From CAYWNK01 sp047639615 (GTDB lineage Bacteria; Planctomycetota; UBA1135; GCA-002686595), in the NCBI GenBank assembly GCA_047639615.1, contig JBLIOL010000150.1, forward strand, positions 1 through 12,658: a stretch of DNA of 12,658 bases. Direction: 5' to 3'. How positions within the stretch are numbered: position 1 is the first letter of the stretch; each line of letters starts with the position of its first letter. The translations under genes were made by a program, and so were the position numbers. Of this stretch, positions 1 to 7,970 are shown piece after piece. The notes beneath the pieces were generated by a model. The model saw only the letters and a program-made list of their open reading frames with translations, was not told the origin of the DNA and did no database searches.

Positions 1-1443
1 GAGTTGCGCCGCTTGCAGCGTAAGCTCGAGCTTCAGGACCAGGAACAGGACGCCATCTACCAAATCGTCGAGGCTCGTTACCACCCGGACCAGTCGGTGG
101 GCAGCACCGGCATCGAAGGCTACTTGGATCGCGAGCTGACCGGCCGCAACGGCTACCGCGAGGTGGTGGGGCTGGAGGAGCAAAACGGCCAGGGTCGTCC
201 GGCTCTGTACCACCCGCCCGTGGACGGGCAGGACGTAGAGCTGACCCTCGACCTGGATCTGCAGAGGTGGGCGGAGTGGGTCATCAATCACCCTAAGGCG
301 GCGCCGGAGACGGAGAAGAAGCCGGACGACGCCTGGGTGGAGAATCCGGTGGGGGCGATCGTCCTGATGAAGGTCACGGGCGAGGTGCTCGCCGCTGCGT
401 CGGCTCCACTGGTGCCGGGCAAGCAAGTTGGCGGAGCGGATGGACAGGCCCTTCTCATCTTGGAACGCACCATGCGTCAACCAACCTTTCTCCCGCCTGG
501 CTCTATCCTGAAGCCCCTAGTGGCGGCCTACGCCCTCGAGAACCTGGGCCTCAATCCGGAGGAGGCGCGCGTCGCTTGCTCCTGGGTGACGGAGCACAAG
601 TCCAAGAAGTTTGCTGGTTGGGGCAAGGTCGACTGTCACAGACGCTACGGGCATACGGAGACAAACTTCGCCAAGATCGGGGGCAAGGACATCACCCTAG
701 CGCGGGCGTTGCTGGTCTCGTGCAATACCTACTTCGCGAACATGGGCGATCGGCTCTACGACGAGGATGATTTCCGCGAACTCTTCAGGGTCTTTGGCCT
801 AGGCCAGCCGAGCGGCGTGCGCTTCCTCTCTGGGGTGGACTCGGTTCGGCGTGGTGGCCTGCGGGAAGAATGGGGCCTCGAGGAGAAGCGCTCTTACTCC
901 GTGGTGGACCGCCAGCGCCTGGCGAACGGGCTTTCCGAGATGTCTACGACGCCCCTCGCCATGGCCACGGCCTACGCAGGGCTCGCCACTGGGCAGCTAC
1001 CTGAGGCCCGCTTGGTGCAATCTGTGGGCGGTCGAGTTGTGCCAACCCAGAGCATCCCCATTAAGATTTCCGAGCGCCACTTGAGCACGGTGCGGCACGC
1101 GCTGCGGGCCGTGGTGAGTAAGAGTGGGGGCAGCGCGCATGGCGTCGGCTTGGATGAAGCGAGCCTGGGATTCACCTTTGCGTGCAAGACGGGTAGCGCC
1201 GATTACCGCAAGGGTTTGATTCCTCCCTACACCGACAATTATGTTCGTGGGGACCAGCAGGACTTGGTGCATGGCATGCGCAAGCACACCTGGATAGCCG
1301 GCTGGTTTCCGGCGGACAATCCGCGCTACGTGGCACTCTTCTACTTGCACGACACGGCCACCACCTCGGGCCACGGCGCGGTGCACTTGGCTGCTCAATT
1401 CCTATCGAATCCGCTCCTAGACCAACTCCTGGAGGAAGACTGA
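1..1443 (+). CDS. mrdA: Penicillin-binding protein 2-type transpeptidase (5' partial)
   Basis: Class B PBP, a D,D-transpeptidase that cross-links peptidoglycan in the periplasm during elongation. The reading frame is open to the left edge, so the N-terminal membrane anchor and the start of the dimerisation domain are missing. Counting residues from the codon at nt 4, all three active-site motifs are visible: SILK with the nucleophile Ser167 and Lys170, SCN at 239-241, and KTG at 395-397. The stretch before residue 90 (GIEGYLDREL, then DLDLQRWAEW) is the usual lead-in to a PBP2/FtsI transpeptidase domain. Its stop overlaps the next gene's start by 1 nt, and that gene is a RodA/FtsW-type polymerase, which points to the elongasome PBP2 rather than FtsI. 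FtsI remains possible because the N-terminus is not visible. The transpeptidase family is near certain. Confidence 0.93.
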   Translation, partial: ELRRLQRKLELQDQEQDAIYQIVEARYHPDQSVGSTGIEGYLDRELTGRNGYREVVGLEEQNGQGRPALYHPPVDGQDVELTLDLDLQRWAEWVINHPKAAPETEKKPDDAWVENPVGAIVLMKVTGEVLAAASAPLVPGKQVGGADGQALLILERTMRQPTFLPPGSILKPLVAAYALENLGLNPEEARVACSWVTEHKSKKFAGWGKVDCHRRYGHTETNFAKIGGKDITLARALLVSCNTYFANMGDRLYDEDDFRELFRVFGLGQPSGVRFLSGVDSVRRGGLREEWGLEEKRSYSVVDRQRLANGLSEMSTTPLAMATAYAGLATGQLPEARLVQSVGGRVVPTQSIPIKISERHLSTVRHALRAVVSKSGGSAHGVGLDEASLGFTFACKTGSADYRKGLIPPYTDNYVRGDQQDLVHGMRKHTWIAGWFPADNPRYVALFYLHDTATTSGHGAVHLAAQFLSNPLLDQLLEED

Positions 1444-2630
1444 TGGAGCGCGAGCAGGGACCCCTCGGACGGATCTTCTCGGCAGCGCAGGTGCGCTGGA
1501 GCGAGGTCGATTGGCATGTGCTGCTGGTGGCCATGATCTTGCTAGGGATCGGGCTGACCTTCCAGTGGGCCATGGACGATGCGGAGGGTGAGGCCCTGCG
1601 TTTGGCCGGCGGTGTGAACTTCGCCGGGCACCGCCAGAAGGTGCTGCTGACCCTGCCGCTGATTCTGGTGGGCATGATCACGCGACCTGGCTGGCTGCGG
1701 CGTCACGCGGGCACGATCTACGCGGGCTGCATCGCGCTGCTGGTGGCCGTGATCTTCATTGGCGACGAACGCAACAACGCGCGCCGTTGGATTCAATTGA
1801 AGGCCTTCGACCTGCAGCCCTCGGAGCTGGTGAAGATCGGCTTGGTGCTCGTGCTGGCGCGCATTCTGGCTAGCAACCGGCTCGAGTCTCCGCGCCAGTG
1901 GGTGCTGCCCTTGGCGGCGGCGGGACTGCCGATGCTCTTGGTGGCCGGGCAGCCGGACCTTGGCACGGCCATGACTATGGTGCCGGTGACTCTGGGCATG
2001 CTCTACCTGGCCGGTGCGCGCGCGCGGCACCTGACGGGCTTGGTTCTAGCGGGCGTCTTGCTCGCCGGAGCGGGCAGCCAGCTCGGCATGGTGCAGGAGT
2101 ACCAGTGGAAGCGCATCGAGACTTGGGCAGCGACCTACGAGCCTGAGGGCTTGCTGGCGATCAAGACCGGCTCGGGCTATCACATGTATCACTCGCGCAC
2201 GCCCATCGGAAACGGTGGCATGTGGGGGCAAGGCTTGGGCCGCGGCGTTGCCAACGGTGCTGGACTCTTGCCCGAGCGCGACTCGGACTCGGTCTTCGCG
2301 GTGATCGCGGAGGAAGGCGGCTTCTTCGGCGCGGCCGGCGTGCTCGTGATCTACACCTTGCTGGTCTTGCTGCTCATGAGCTCCGCCGCACGCCTGCGCG
2401 ACCGCTTCGGCAGACTAGTACTCGGGGGCATCGCGATCTACTTCGCGGCGCACGTGTTCATCCACGTGTCCACGAACATCGGATTGCTACCGATGACCGG
2501 CTTGACCTTGCCGCTTATTTCGACCGGCGGCTCCTCCTTGCTAGCGACCTTCTGGGCCTTAGGCCTAGCCCTGGGCTTGGGCTGCCATCACGAGACGCGG
2601 CTCGACTCGGACGCCTTCAGGAGCTTTTGA
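1443..2630 (+). CDS. rodA: SEDS peptidoglycan glycosyltransferase RodA
   Basis: A 395-residue multi-pass membrane protein that polymerises lipid II into glycan strands together with the class B PBP encoded immediately upstream. Family signatures are visible in order: an N-x-ARRWI segment at about 112-117 followed by QPSELVKI at 125-132, GQPDLGTAM at 169-177, GQGLGRG at 262-268, LPERDSD at 276-282, and a C-terminal NIGLLPMTGLTLPLISTGG block at 345-363. Asp282 lies where the essential aspartate of E. coli RodA (in LPExxTD) would fall. ATG 1443 overlaps the upstream TGA by 1 nt, so translational coupling is likely. The 3' end overlaps the convergent permease gene by 14 nt. FtsW is the alternative paralogue; the tight pairing with a PBP2-like gene and the lack of division-cluster genes favour RodA. 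Confidence 0.93.
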   Translation: MEREQGPLGRIFSAAQVRWSEVDWHVLLVAMILLGIGLTFQWAMDDAEGEALRLAGGVNFAGHRQKVLLTLPLILVGMITRPGWLRRHAGTIYAGCIALLVAVIFIGDERNNARRWIQLKAFDLQPSELVKIGLVLVLARILASNRLESPRQWVLPLAAAGLPMLLVAGQPDLGTAMTMVPVTLGMLYLAGARARHLTGLVLAGVLLAGAGSQLGMVQEYQWKRIETWAATYEPEGLLAIKTGSGYHMYHSRTPIGNGGMWGQGLGRGVANGAGLLPERDSDSVFAVIAEEGGFFGAAGVLVIYTLLVLLLMSSAARLRDRFGRLVLGGIAIYFAAHVFIHVSTNIGLLPMTGLTLPLISTGGSSLLATFWALGLALGLGCHHETRLDSDAFRSF

Positions 2631-3990
2631 TCCCGGCGGCCCGGGACCAGGGCAGGTAGATGACTGCGCCCAGGGCGAGCACGGCGAGGCCCAGGCCTGA
2701 GGTCTGCATGTCGCTCGCCCAGAGGTTACCCACCACCACGGCTATGGCCACGCCGGCGTAGAGCACCGGGAAGAAGGGGTAGAGGGGACTGGTGAAGGGC
2801 CGCGGTAGCTCTGGCTTGCGGCGGCGCAGGCGCAGTAGGGCTAGGGCGCAGAGTCCGTGGAAGATCCACTCGGCGAAGACTACGGAGTCGGCCAGTGCGT
2901 TGACCACATCACTGGAGAGCGCGATGTAGCCCAGGCAAATCATGGCTTGCAAGGCGAGGGCTATCACCGGCGCGCCCGTGCGCGAATGGCGTCGGCCAAC
3001 AGCTTTGACGAAGAGGCCTTCGTCGGCCATCGCCACGTAGATTCCGGGGGTCGCGATCAGGGTCGCCACCAGGAAGCCTAGGGCGGATATGGCCATGGCC
3101 GCGGTCAGGAAGGTGGCACCGCTCTCGCCGAAGGTGCGCAGGGCGAGCTCGAGAGGCACGTCCTCCATCTGGGCTACGCCCTGGATGCCGAGTACGCGGA
3201 CGTAGGCCCAATTAAGCATCAGGTAGACGATGCCCACACCAGCCACACCCAGCACGATGGAACGCGGCAAGTTGCGCTCGGGGTCTTTGAGGCTGGGGGC
3301 TATGTAGGTGACCAACTGCCAACCGCCGTAGGTGAAGAGCACGGGCAATAGGCCGCGGATCATGGCTGCCCAGGGGATGCCACTGGAGGCGGCATCCGTA
3401 ATCGCAGGGGTCGGAATGGCCGGCGGGAGCTTGTAGAGCACCAGGCCTGCAAACACGAAAGCGCCGATGGCCAGCAGCTTCGTGAGCATGCAGATGTTCT
3501 GGAAGATGACGCTGGTCTTGATGCCGCACATGCCAAGGGCGGTGACGCCAAGGACCATGATCGCCGCAATGCCACGTGTCTGCGCGAAGCTTGGCGTTTG
3601 ATCCGGCGCCCAGAGCGCCCAGAGCCTCTGTGCGGCGAACTCGCCCACCGCCGCACAGGCCCCGGTGGAGATTACGAGCAGCACGATCCACGCGAAGAGG
3701 AAGGCCACCATGGGGCCGAAGCCCTCGCGCAGGAACACGTACCAGCCGCCCGTGCGCGGGAAGGAACCGCCCAGCTCGGCGAAGGTCATTGCGCCGGCCA
3801 GAGCGGCGATGGCACCGATGATCCAGAGCGCGAAGTAGGGCCCTGTGTAGGGGACGATCTGCGCCAGGGAGTGGGGCTTGAAGAAGATCCCCACGCCGAT
3901 GATGCCGCCCATCACCAGCATGGTCGCGTCGAATAGGGACAGGCGCGCGGCGCTGGCGCCACCGGATTCAGTGCTGGGGGAGTCGCTCAC
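2617..3990 (-). CDS. APC-family amino acid permease
   Basis: A 457-residue integral membrane transporter of the amino acid-polyamine-organocation superfamily. The diagnostic first helix carries GGIIGVGIFFKP (about 28-39), the unwound glycine-rich substrate-binding segment of APC carriers. A second signature (TFAELGGSFPRTGGWYVFLRE) follows near residues 69-89, and the remainder has about ten more hydrophobic segments, giving roughly 12 helices. It most resembles LAT/SteT-like exchangers or PotE-like permeases; the substrate cannot be read from the sequence. The start is GTG at 3990 (MSDSPST). The next gene on the same strand ends at 4048, leaving a 58-nt gap, so the two could be co-transcribed from the pseudouridine synthase side. 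The stop lies inside the 3' end of the convergent rodA gene. Confidence 0.9.
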   Translation of the reverse strand: MSDSPSTESGGASAARLSLFDATMLVMGGIIGVGIFFKPHSLAQIVPYTGPYFALWIIGAIAALAGAMTFAELGGSFPRTGGWYVFLREGFGPMVAFLFAWIVLLVISTGACAAVGEFAAQRLWALWAPDQTPSFAQTRGIAAIMVLGVTALGMCGIKTSVIFQNICMLTKLLAIGAFVFAGLVLYKLPPAIPTPAITDAASSGIPWAAMIRGLLPVLFTYGGWQLVTYIAPSLKDPERNLPRSIVLGVAGVGIVYLMLNWAYVRVLGIQGVAQMEDVPLELALRTFGESGATFLTAAMAISALGFLVATLIATPGIYVAMADEGLFVKAVGRRHSRTGAPVIALALQAMICLGYIALSSDVVNALADSVVFAEWIFHGLCALALLRLRRRKPELPRPFTSPLYPFFPVLYAGVAIAVVVGNLWASDMQTSGLGLAVLALGAVIYLPWSRAAGIKSS

Positions 3991-3997
3991 TGCGCCG

Positions 3998-4003
3998 AGG
4001 GTA
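3998..4003 (-). promoter_or_regulatory. Possible -10 box for the permease gene
   Basis: On the minus strand, TGCTACCCT lies just upstream of the permease GTG, with TACCCT separated from the start codon by 7 nt (3991-3997). If used as a -10 hexamer it would give a leaderless or almost leaderless mRNA. No convincing -35 element is seen. The call rests on similarity to boxes before other genes in this window (GCTACCCT at 4788-4795, GCTACACT at 8024-8031). Confidence 0.25.
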
Positions 4004-4047
4004 GCACAGGTGCTCGGAAGCGGTTGCGGGTCGTGAGGAGCAGAAGC

Positions 4048-4734
4048 CTAGCCGAGCTCCAGCCCGAGGCTAGTCATGAGCTCTACGATGTCGTGGGGCA
4101 GCGGACATTCCAAACGCCGCGGCTCTTCCTCATCCGCGAACTCCAGCCGCCAGGCGTGCAGAGCTTGGCGCGGGTGCACTTCGCACTTGGGTTCGCGGTA
4201 CCAGTCCTCGCCGATCAAGGGATGCCCGAGAGAGGCCAAGTGAATCCGAATCTGGTGTGTGCGTCCGGTCTCGATGCGCACCTCGAGCAAGCTCGCATTC
4301 GCGCCGCGCGCGAGCACGCGCACCTCGCTCACCGCACGTTTTCCGTCGGCAACCAAACCCAACTGCCGCGTGGGTTCGTCCGTGACTACACCGATGGCCG
4401 CATCAACACGCCGCTGCTCAAACTCCACCACGCCGTGCACGATCGCCAGGTAGGTCTTGGTGCCGTTTGGATAGCGCATGCGTCTTTGCCAATGGGGCAC
4501 GAGCCGCTTCTCGCGCACGAAGACATTGATTCCCGAGGTGTCCGCATCCAACTGATGCACAGCCCACACCATCCCACCAAAGTGCTGCATCAGCTCGTAC
4601 TGCAGGCTATCGGCATCCTCGAGCGTACGCCCGCTGGTGGGCAAACCCGGCGGCTTGTCGATGACCAGGAGTCCGCCAGCCTCGTACAGAATGCGCGCGG
4701 TCAGAGCGCTGGCCTTGGGGTCGGAATTGCTCAA
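4048..4734 (-). CDS. RluA-family RNA pseudouridine synthase
   Basis: A 228-residue enzyme that isomerises uridine to pseudouridine in rRNA or tRNA. The family core is clear: a VIDKPPGLPT segment at 24-33, HQLDADTSG at 60-68 containing the catalytic aspartate Asp63, KTYLAIVHG at about 93-101, and GRTHQIRIHLASLGHPLIG at 157-175. It lacks an N-terminal S4 domain, so it is the short RluA/RluC-core type. The usual HRLD motif reads HQLD, a tolerated variant in some family members. The start is taken as TTG 4734; an in-frame GTG at about 4756 would add seven residues. The target RNA position is not predictable from sequence. It is divergent from the FG-GAP gene and shares a 123-nt intergenic region with it. 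Confidence 0.9.
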   Translation of the reverse strand: MSNSDPKASALTARILYEAGGLLVIDKPPGLPTSGRTLEDADSLQYELMQHFGGMVWAVHQLDADTSGINVFVREKRLVPHWQRRMRYPNGTKTYLAIVHGVVEFEQRRVDAAIGVVTDEPTRQLGLVADGKRAVSEVRVLARGANASLLEVRIETGRTHQIRIHLASLGHPLIGEDWYREPKCEVHPRQALHAWRLEFADEEEPRRLECPLPHDIVELMTSLGLELG

Positions 4735-4789
4735 AGGGTGGACTCGTGCCCGTCACGTTAGCACTACGCCACGAATTTGCCCGCCTTGC

Positions 4790-4795
4790 TACCCT
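4790..4795 (+). promoter_or_regulatory. Possible -10 box before the FG-GAP gene
   Basis: TTGCTACCCTAT occurs in the divergent intergenic region 4735-4857. The core TACCCT is identical to the hexamer found on the minus strand before the permease, and similar to TACACT at 8026-8031. A transcript from here would have a leader of about 55 nt before ATG 4858. A matching -35 is not evident. Confidence 0.25.
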
Positions 4796-4857
4796 ATCCC
4801 GGGTGCCTTGGGGCATCTCTCTCTCCACCATATTGCTCTCTCCAGCCCAATTTTCTG

Positions 4858-6573
4858 ATGCGGAATCTACTCTCACTCTCCCGCTCTGCCACGGCACTTA
4901 TTCTGGCGTCCGGCCTGTTGTCGAATCTGGCCGTGGCCCAGGTCGACGCGCGTGAAATACAGAAGCTCCCCTCGCCGAATCCCACGGTCCTTGGCCAGTT
5001 CGGGACTCATGTGGATATTTGCGGGGACACGGCTGTGGTTGGGGAAGCCAACTACTCGATCTTTCCGGAGATGCCGGGCAACGCCTGGGTGTATGTGCGC
5101 AGCGGCGGAACCTGGAGCATGCAGGCGCACTTGCTACCGAGTGTCTCTCAAACACTGGACTGGTTCGGGGCGGTGAGTCTCGCGGGAGACTCCCTCGCCA
5201 TTGGCGCGCAAGGTCACACTGGACCTAACGGCGAAGAGGGGAGCGTCTTCCTCTACGAACGCAGCGGTAGCGCGTGGACTGAGGTCGCACAGTTATTTGC
5301 CGGCGATGCCTCGCAGGGGGGTGGTCAGTCCTTTGGGGTCAGCACACGAATGGAGGAGGATCTGCTCTTCGTCGCAGCTGGTCCAGATCAAGGGGACCCG
5401 CTCTTCACAGGATCCGTGTATGTCTTCGTGCGCTCGGGCGGGGTCTGGACGCAAACCGCCAAGCTAAAGAATCCAATCCCGTCGATGAGCGACCGCTTTG
5501 GTCTGTTCTCGATCGACTACGACGGTGACACGCTGGCCATTGGCTCTCCCGGACCGTCCAACCCGGCCGCGCCTTTGGTCGCCGGTGACGTGAACATCTT
5601 CCGCCGCAATGCTCTCGGGTGGACGCACGAGGCCGCGCTCGTGCCGGCGGCAGCCGCACTTGGGGATCACTTTGGCTCCTCCGTTGACTTGCATGGAAAC
5701 ACCTTGGTCGTGGGTGCTCGCGAGGAAGTCAATGGAGGGCCGGGCTCCGCGTGGGTTTTCTCCCGTAGCGGAACCACATGGAGCGAAGTAGCTCGCCTAA
5801 CGGCGGATGACGGCGTTGGGGGTGATGCCTTCGGAACCCGAGTCGCGACCAACGGCAACATCGCGATCATCACGGCCCCGCTGCACGCGGCCGTGGTGGA
5901 CTTCGGTGGCGCCGCCTACATCTTCGAACGCAACGGAGACCTCTGGACGCAGACCACCGAGTTTGAACCTGGTGATCTTGTGCTCGGAGATCAGTTCGGA
6001 AGGGGGCTCGCACTCGATGGAACGACGGCTCTGATGGGTTCCCCTTGGGTCAACGCAGGCACGAGCGCTAGCGCCACCGGTGCCGCCTATTTCTTCGAGA
6101 TCGCGGGAGCCACGATCGGCAATCGCATCTGCTTCGGAGATGGGGGCGATGGAGCTTGTCCCTGCGGAAACTCCAGCGCGGCCGGCAGCGGCGAGGGCTG
6201 CGTCAACAGCAGCGGCTTGGGCGCACGGCTATCGGGCTACGGCTCCATGAGTGTGACGGCGGACGATCTGCTCATGGAAGCCAGCCGTCTGCCCGCCTCC
6301 ACCTTCGCCTTGCTCTTCAGCGGTACCCAGAGTCAATCCGGCGCGGCCGTGGGCAGTGGCCTGCTCTGCGCGGGTGGCGCGAATCTGCGACTCGGTGTGC
6401 GCGCCTCGAATCCGGCCGGCCAAGCCACCTGGGGCCTAGGCCTCGCGGCTCAAGCCGGAGTCATGGCTGGTGATACCCGCGTTCTTCAAGTCGCCTATCG
6501 CGATCCCGTGGGCAGTCCCTGTGGGGCCCCGTTCAACTACACCAGTGCTTTGCAAGTGAGTTTCACACCCTGA
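4858..6573 (+). CDS. Secreted seven-repeat FG-GAP-like beta-propeller protein with C-terminal Cys domain
   Basis: Function unknown; predicted to be exported. The open frame extends to 4777, but ATG 4858 begins a classic signal peptide (MRNLLSLSRSATALILASG...AVA|Q, cleavage after about residue 27), so this start is preferred; it gives 571 residues. Residues about 41-415 are seven degenerate repeats of 50-56 residues. The pattern is FG, then a G-D/N-T turn with A-I/V-VGA, then G-S/A-A/V-Y/W-V-F-x-R-S/N-G-x-x-W and a hydrophobic strand ending in a D/P turn. This is the FG-GAP/integrin-alpha-like pattern, and seven copies suggest a closed seven-bladed propeller. From about residue 422 a separate domain carries CFGDGGDGACPCGN, GC-NSSG, CAGG near its middle and PVGSPCGAPFNY near the end. 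I recall this domain from deep-branching planctomycetes. No catalytic residues are visible; surface adhesion or a structural role is a guess. Confidence 0.85.
   Translation: MRNLLSLSRSATALILASGLLSNLAVAQVDAREIQKLPSPNPTVLGQFGTHVDICGDTAVVGEANYSIFPEMPGNAWVYVRSGGTWSMQAHLLPSVSQTLDWFGAVSLAGDSLAIGAQGHTGPNGEEGSVFLYERSGSAWTEVAQLFAGDASQGGGQSFGVSTRMEEDLLFVAAGPDQGDPLFTGSVYVFVRSGGVWTQTAKLKNPIPSMSDRFGLFSIDYDGDTLAIGSPGPSNPAAPLVAGDVNIFRRNALGWTHEAALVPAAAALGDHFGSSVDLHGNTLVVGAREEVNGGPGSAWVFSRSGTTWSEVARLTADDGVGGDAFGTRVATNGNIAIITAPLHAAVVDFGGAAYIFERNGDLWTQTTEFEPGDLVLGDQFGRGLALDGTTALMGSPWVNAGTSASATGAAYFFEIAGATIGNRICFGDGGDGACPCGNSSAAGSGEGCVNSSGLGARLSGYGSMSVTADDLLMEASRLPASTFALLFSGTQSQSGAAVGSGLLCAGGANLRLGVRASNPAGQATWGLGLAAQAGVMAGDTRVLQVAYRDPVGSPCGAPFNYTSALQVSFTP
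4978..6102 (+). repeat. Seven protein-level FG-GAP-like repeats
   Basis: By eye the repeats anchor on the FG dipeptides in GQFGTHV, DWFGAVS, QSFGVST, DRFGLFS, DHFGSSV, DAFGTRV and DQFGRGL. Each of the first six is followed 30-40 residues later by a W-containing strand (TWSMQ, AWTEV, VWTQT, GWTHE, TWSEV, LWTQT); the seventh ends in AAYFFEI. The DNA is diverged, so the duplications are old. This is a repeat within one protein, not a nucleotide tandem array. Confidence 0.75.
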
Positions 6574-6584
6574 GGCCGGCCGGC

Positions 6585-6621
6585 GCGTGGTGGATTTGTT
6601 CCTGGCACCGTACCACCACGC
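6585..6621 (+). terminator. Possible terminator hairpin
   Basis: A perfect 9-bp inverted repeat (GCGTGGTGG at 6585-6593, CCACCACGC at 6613-6621) with a 19-nt loop starts 12 nt after the stop of the FG-GAP gene. No T-tract follows, so it is not a textbook intrinsic terminator. It could instead be an operator or a 3'-end stabilising structure. It fills half of the 74-nt gap before the amidohydrolase. Confidence 0.4.
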
Positions 6622-6635
6622 CATGGGCTAGTGCG

Positions 6636-6641
6636 TATTCT
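6636..6641 (+). promoter_or_regulatory. Possible -10 box immediately before the amidohydrolase
   Basis: TATTCT is followed by six bases (CGGGGG) and then ATG 6648. As a -10 hexamer it would place the transcription start at or next to the A of the start codon, implying leaderless translation. The same CGGGGG could instead act as a weak ribosome binding site for an upstream transcript. No clear -35. Confidence 0.25.
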
Positions 6642-6647
6642 CGGGGG

Positions 6648-7895
6648 ATGCGGTGGCGATGGCGATGGAGTCTTGGGTTAGGTGCGTTGTTGGTCGCTTC
6701 CATGGCCAGCGTGCCTTGGCTTGTGGATCGGTTAGGTGGGGATTCCGCCTTGCGCGGCGCCGACGCGGGCGCGGTCTTGAGTGCTAGCACCCAGGCTTGG
6801 TTGGATGAGAGCTTGGCGCCACTGGAAGGTGGGACCTTGCTCGACGTGCACATGCATCTGGGTGGTACGGGCGAGGGCTCGGATTGCTGGGTGAACCCGA
6901 ACATGCAGAGCCTGACCCATCCGCGTAGTTGGCTGCGCATGCGGATCTACTCGTCGGCTGCGGGTGTGGAGCTAGGTGGGGGGCAGGACCGGGATTGGAG
7001 CGATGGGGTCGAGCGGCTGGCGCGTGGCTTGCCGCTGGCTTCGCGGCACCTGTTCTTGGCCTTCGATCATCGCTACCGAAAAGATGGCACGCGCGACTTG
7101 GAACACTCGGAGTTCCACGTGCCTAACGACTGGGCGCGGGACGAGGCCGCGCGCCAGGGTGTGCGCTTTGGCTGGGCGGCTTCGGTGCATCCCTACCGTG
7201 CGGACGCTGTAGCGGAGTTGGAGCGCTGCGTGGCGAATGGCGCGCGCTTGGTGAAGTGGCTGCCGGCGGCTCAGGGCATCGATCCTCTGGACGAGGCTTG
7301 CGCGCCCTTCTATGCGGCGGCGGCGCGGCTCGGGATTCCGCTGCTCGTTCACGTGGGGGACGAGAAGGCCGTGGAAGCGGAGGCGGATCGCGGGCTGGGC
7401 AATCCTCTGCGGCTGCGCGGTCCGCTGGATGCGGGCGTGATGGTGGTGGCGGCCCATTGCGGGTCCCTGGGCATGTCGAAGGACCTAGATGCTGAGGACG
7501 CGGAGCCGGCGCTGAGCTTCGAGCTGTTCCTGCGGCTGATGGACGAGCCGGCGTACGAGGGTCTGCTCTTCGGCGAGATCTCGGCCGTGACCCAGGTCAA
7601 TCGCTTTGGCGGGGTGCTGGCGGAGCTGCTGCGGCGCGAGGACCTGCATGGGCGTCTGGTGAACGGCAGCGACTGGCCCCTGCCCAATGTGAATGTGCTC
7701 TATCGCATCGGGCCCCTGCGCGCGGCGGGGCTGCTGGATGAGGCGGACGTGCAGCCCCTGCGTGAGGTCTACGACTTCAATCCGCTGCTCTTCGACCTGG
7801 TGCTGAAGCTGTCCCTGCGGGATGCCAAGAGTGGGCGTAGTTTTGCGGCTTCGGTGTTCCTGGAGCGTGATGGATGGTTGCTGAAGGGTCGTTAA
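6648..7895 (+). CDS. Membrane-anchored or exported amidohydrolase (amidohydrolase_2-like)
   Basis: A 415-residue protein of the metal-dependent TIM-barrel amidohydrolase superfamily. After a short basic N-terminus (MRWRWRW) there is one hydrophobic segment (about 8-27) that could be an uncleaved anchor or a signal sequence. The metal-binding pattern appears complete: HMH in DVHMHLGG (His68, His70), a lysine in LVKWLP (Lys203, possible carbamylated bridging ligand), His235 in LLVHVGDE, His270 in VAAHCGS and Asp342 in GSDWPLPN. The ligand assignment is inferred from position and order. The GSDWP ending is typical of the decarboxylase/lactonase branch (amidohydrolase_2). The substrate is unknown. 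It lies just upstream of the BMC operon on the same strand but is separated from it by 222 nt with promoter-like features, so it need not belong to the compartment pathway. Confidence 0.85.
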   Translation: MRWRWRWSLGLGALLVASMASVPWLVDRLGGDSALRGADAGAVLSASTQAWLDESLAPLEGGTLLDVHMHLGGTGEGSDCWVNPNMQSLTHPRSWLRMRIYSSAAGVELGGGQDRDWSDGVERLARGLPLASRHLFLAFDHRYRKDGTRDLEHSEFHVPNDWARDEAARQGVRFGWAASVHPYRADAVAELERCVANGARLVKWLPAAQGIDPLDEACAPFYAAAARLGIPLLVHVGDEKAVEAEADRGLGNPLRLRGPLDAGVMVVAAHCGSLGMSKDLDAEDAEPALSFELFLRLMDEPAYEGLLFGEISAVTQVNRFGGVLAELLRREDLHGRLVNGSDWPLPNVNVLYRIGPLRAAGLLDEADVQPLREVYDFNPLLFDLVLKLSLRDAKSGRSFAASVFLERDGWLLKGR

Positions 7896-7970
7896 TTGGG
7901 CATTAAATGGTCATTAAGTGCAGGTAGGGCTGTTATCGGCAGTCTTAAATGGTGATCATCTTACCGTTAA
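7892..7970. promoter_or_regulatory. TTAA-centred repeat cluster upstream of the BMC operon
   Basis: Three adjacent 11-nt units begin TTAA: TTAATTGGGCA (7892), TTAAATGGTCA (7903) and TTAAGTGCAGG (7914). A near copy of the second, TTAAATGGTGA, begins at 7945, and a final TTAA lies inside the palindrome CGTTAACG (7965-7972). TTAAATGGTSAT at 7903 and 7945 is a 12-nt direct repeat with one mismatch, 42 nt apart. The offsets from the first TTAA are 0, 11, 22, 53 and 75 nt, close to whole helical turns. The first copy overlaps the stop codon of the amidohydrolase. The likely role, if any, is as binding sites for a regulator of the BMC operon. Confidence 0.45.

Noticed and set aside
4024..4761. A 245-codon open frame on the plus strand opposite the pseudouridine synthase
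   Set aside because: The minus-strand frame has conserved RluA catalytic motifs; the plus-strand product shows none and has no supported start.
4777..4857. Upstream in-frame start for the FG-GAP protein adding 27 residues
   Set aside because: The extension would bury the signal peptide behind a non-charged, proline- and cysteine-containing stretch; ATG 4858 starts a textbook signal sequence.
7903..7956. CRISPR-like or insertion-element repeats
   Set aside because: Repeat units are 11-12 nt, few, and without spacers, target duplications or a transposase; a regulatory array is the simpler reading.
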